Made by a program: the position numbers and the translations under genes
Shown: one piece after another, positions 30,426-30,899 of the stretch
How positions within the stretch are numbered: the stretch's first letter is position 1
Layout of the letters: every line of letters starts with the position of its first letter
The notes under the pieces: generated by a model
What the model was told of the DNA's origin: nothing
The model's database searches: none
The model's input: the letters and a program-made list of their open reading frames with translations, nothing else
Origin: Elusimicrobia bacterium UBA5214
GTDB lineage: Bacteria; Elusimicrobiota; UBA5214
Length of the DNA: 30,899 nucleotides
Reading direction: 5' to 3'
NCBI GenBank assembly: GCA_002412545.1
Contig: DHVG01000013.1
Span: 35,361 to 66,259 of the forward strand

Positions 30426-30899
30426 CTACGGTAGAAAACCAATTTTTCTTTTAGGTGTTTCCGGCGGAGCTAATAACTTTTTCAATGTCTCAAAAATAAA
30501 TTTTATTTGCTGGTCGTGTTCCTCAATTTTTCTTTTTAATTCTGAATGTGTTACTAGTACCTCTCTCAATTTTGTGAATGCACGCATAATCTGAATGTTT
30601 ACCTGAATGGCTCTTTCGCTATTCAAAACACTGGAAAGCATTGCCACTCCTTGTTCGGTAAATGCAAGTGGTCTTTTTCTCAGTCCCATTTTTATAGAAT
30701 TGGATATCACAATTTGTGATTTCCAATTTTTTATTTCTTCTATTGTTAATTGAAACATAAAATCATCCGGGAATCGTTTAATGTTACGTCTCACTGCTTG
30801 ATTTAAGACTCGTGTCTCAACACCGTAAAGTTCGGCTAAATCTCGGTCAAGCATAACTTTTTTTGTCCGAATTAACAGGATTTTGTTTTCAATTCTTTC
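30426..30899 (-). CDS. ORF6N-domain protein (5' end outside window)
   Basis: The frame is open to the right edge: 15 codons before the ATG at 30854 read ERIENKILLIRTKKV, the normal start of an ORF6N domain, so the true start lies beyond the window. 158 residues are visible. The ORF6N domain continues with MLDRDLAELYGVETRVLNQAVRRNIKRFPDDFMFQLT, SQIVIS and LAFTEQGVAMLSSVLNS. A coiled-coil-like tail (REVLVTHSELKRKIEEHDQQIKFIFETLKKLL) follows. ORF6N domains come from phage/viral antirepressor-type DNA-binding proteins and are common in bacterial accessory islands; the exact role is unknown. Confidence 0.88.
   Translation of the reverse strand, partial: ERIENKILLIRTKKVMLDRDLAELYGVETRVLNQAVRRNIKRFPDDFMFQLTIEEIKNWKSQIVISNSIKMGLRKRPLAFTEQGVAMLSSVLNSERAIQVNIQIMRAFTKLREVLVTHSELKRKIEEHDQQIKFIFETLKKLLAPPETPKRKIGFLP

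Overview
The window is a chromosomal segment of a low-G+C (mid-30s % by eye), Gram-negative-type bacterium. LolA and a FecR-domain protein point to an outer-membrane cell plan. The housekeeping order (rimP-nusA-infB-DUF503-rbfA-nrnA-ribF-rpsO-pnp) is widespread in bacteria. The spacers full of short dispersed repeats suggest an uncultured candidate-phylum lineage; an Omnitrophota- or WOR-3-like bacterium is my guess, at low confidence. Every gene I accept lies on the minus strand, so transcription runs from high to low coordinates.

Layout, left to right. 1-4474: a FecR-domain protein cut by the window edge, queC, xerD, a metallo-beta-lactamase-fold hydrolase and recA. 4599-5775: a small accessory pocket with a lone YgiT-type zinc-finger protein, an attC-like folded site, a small zinc-ribbon membrane protein and a perfect sigma70 promoter. 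Together these resemble a single integron-type gene cassette. 5836-8456: DUF502 membrane protein, pgpA and pgsA (consecutive steps of phosphatidylglycerol synthesis) and lolA. 8481-20994: a compact gene train rimP-nusA-infB-DUF503-rbfA-nrnA-ribF-rpsO-pnp-accB-DUF2582-uppP-ftsK, mostly overlapping or separated by a few bases, with a structured leader upstream of rimP. It covers ribosome maturation, transcription elongation and termination, translation initiation, RNA turnover, flavin synthesis, fatty-acid synthesis, undecaprenyl phosphate recycling and chromosome segregation. 21330-24747: proS and pyk, each separately transcribed.

25119-30899 is an accessory block: an AAA ATPase with DUF4143, a Fic protein, a Cys-rich conserved hypothetical, a frameshifted AlbA_2/HATPase regulator, and an ORF6N protein running off the right edge. 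Every spacer in this block carries at least one copy of the same roughly 50-bp repeat, always in the same orientation; I found no copy in the housekeeping part. Some copies fit almost exactly between one gene's stop and the next gene's start, giving a gene-repeat-gene-repeat layout that looks like an accumulation site for accessory genes.

Other notable points: several small repeat families have entered coding sequence in frame (proS, queC, the lolA signal peptide); five TTGACA/TATAAT promoters are perfect in both hexamers; and the rimP-nusA leader holds terminator-like hairpins compatible with NusA autoregulation.
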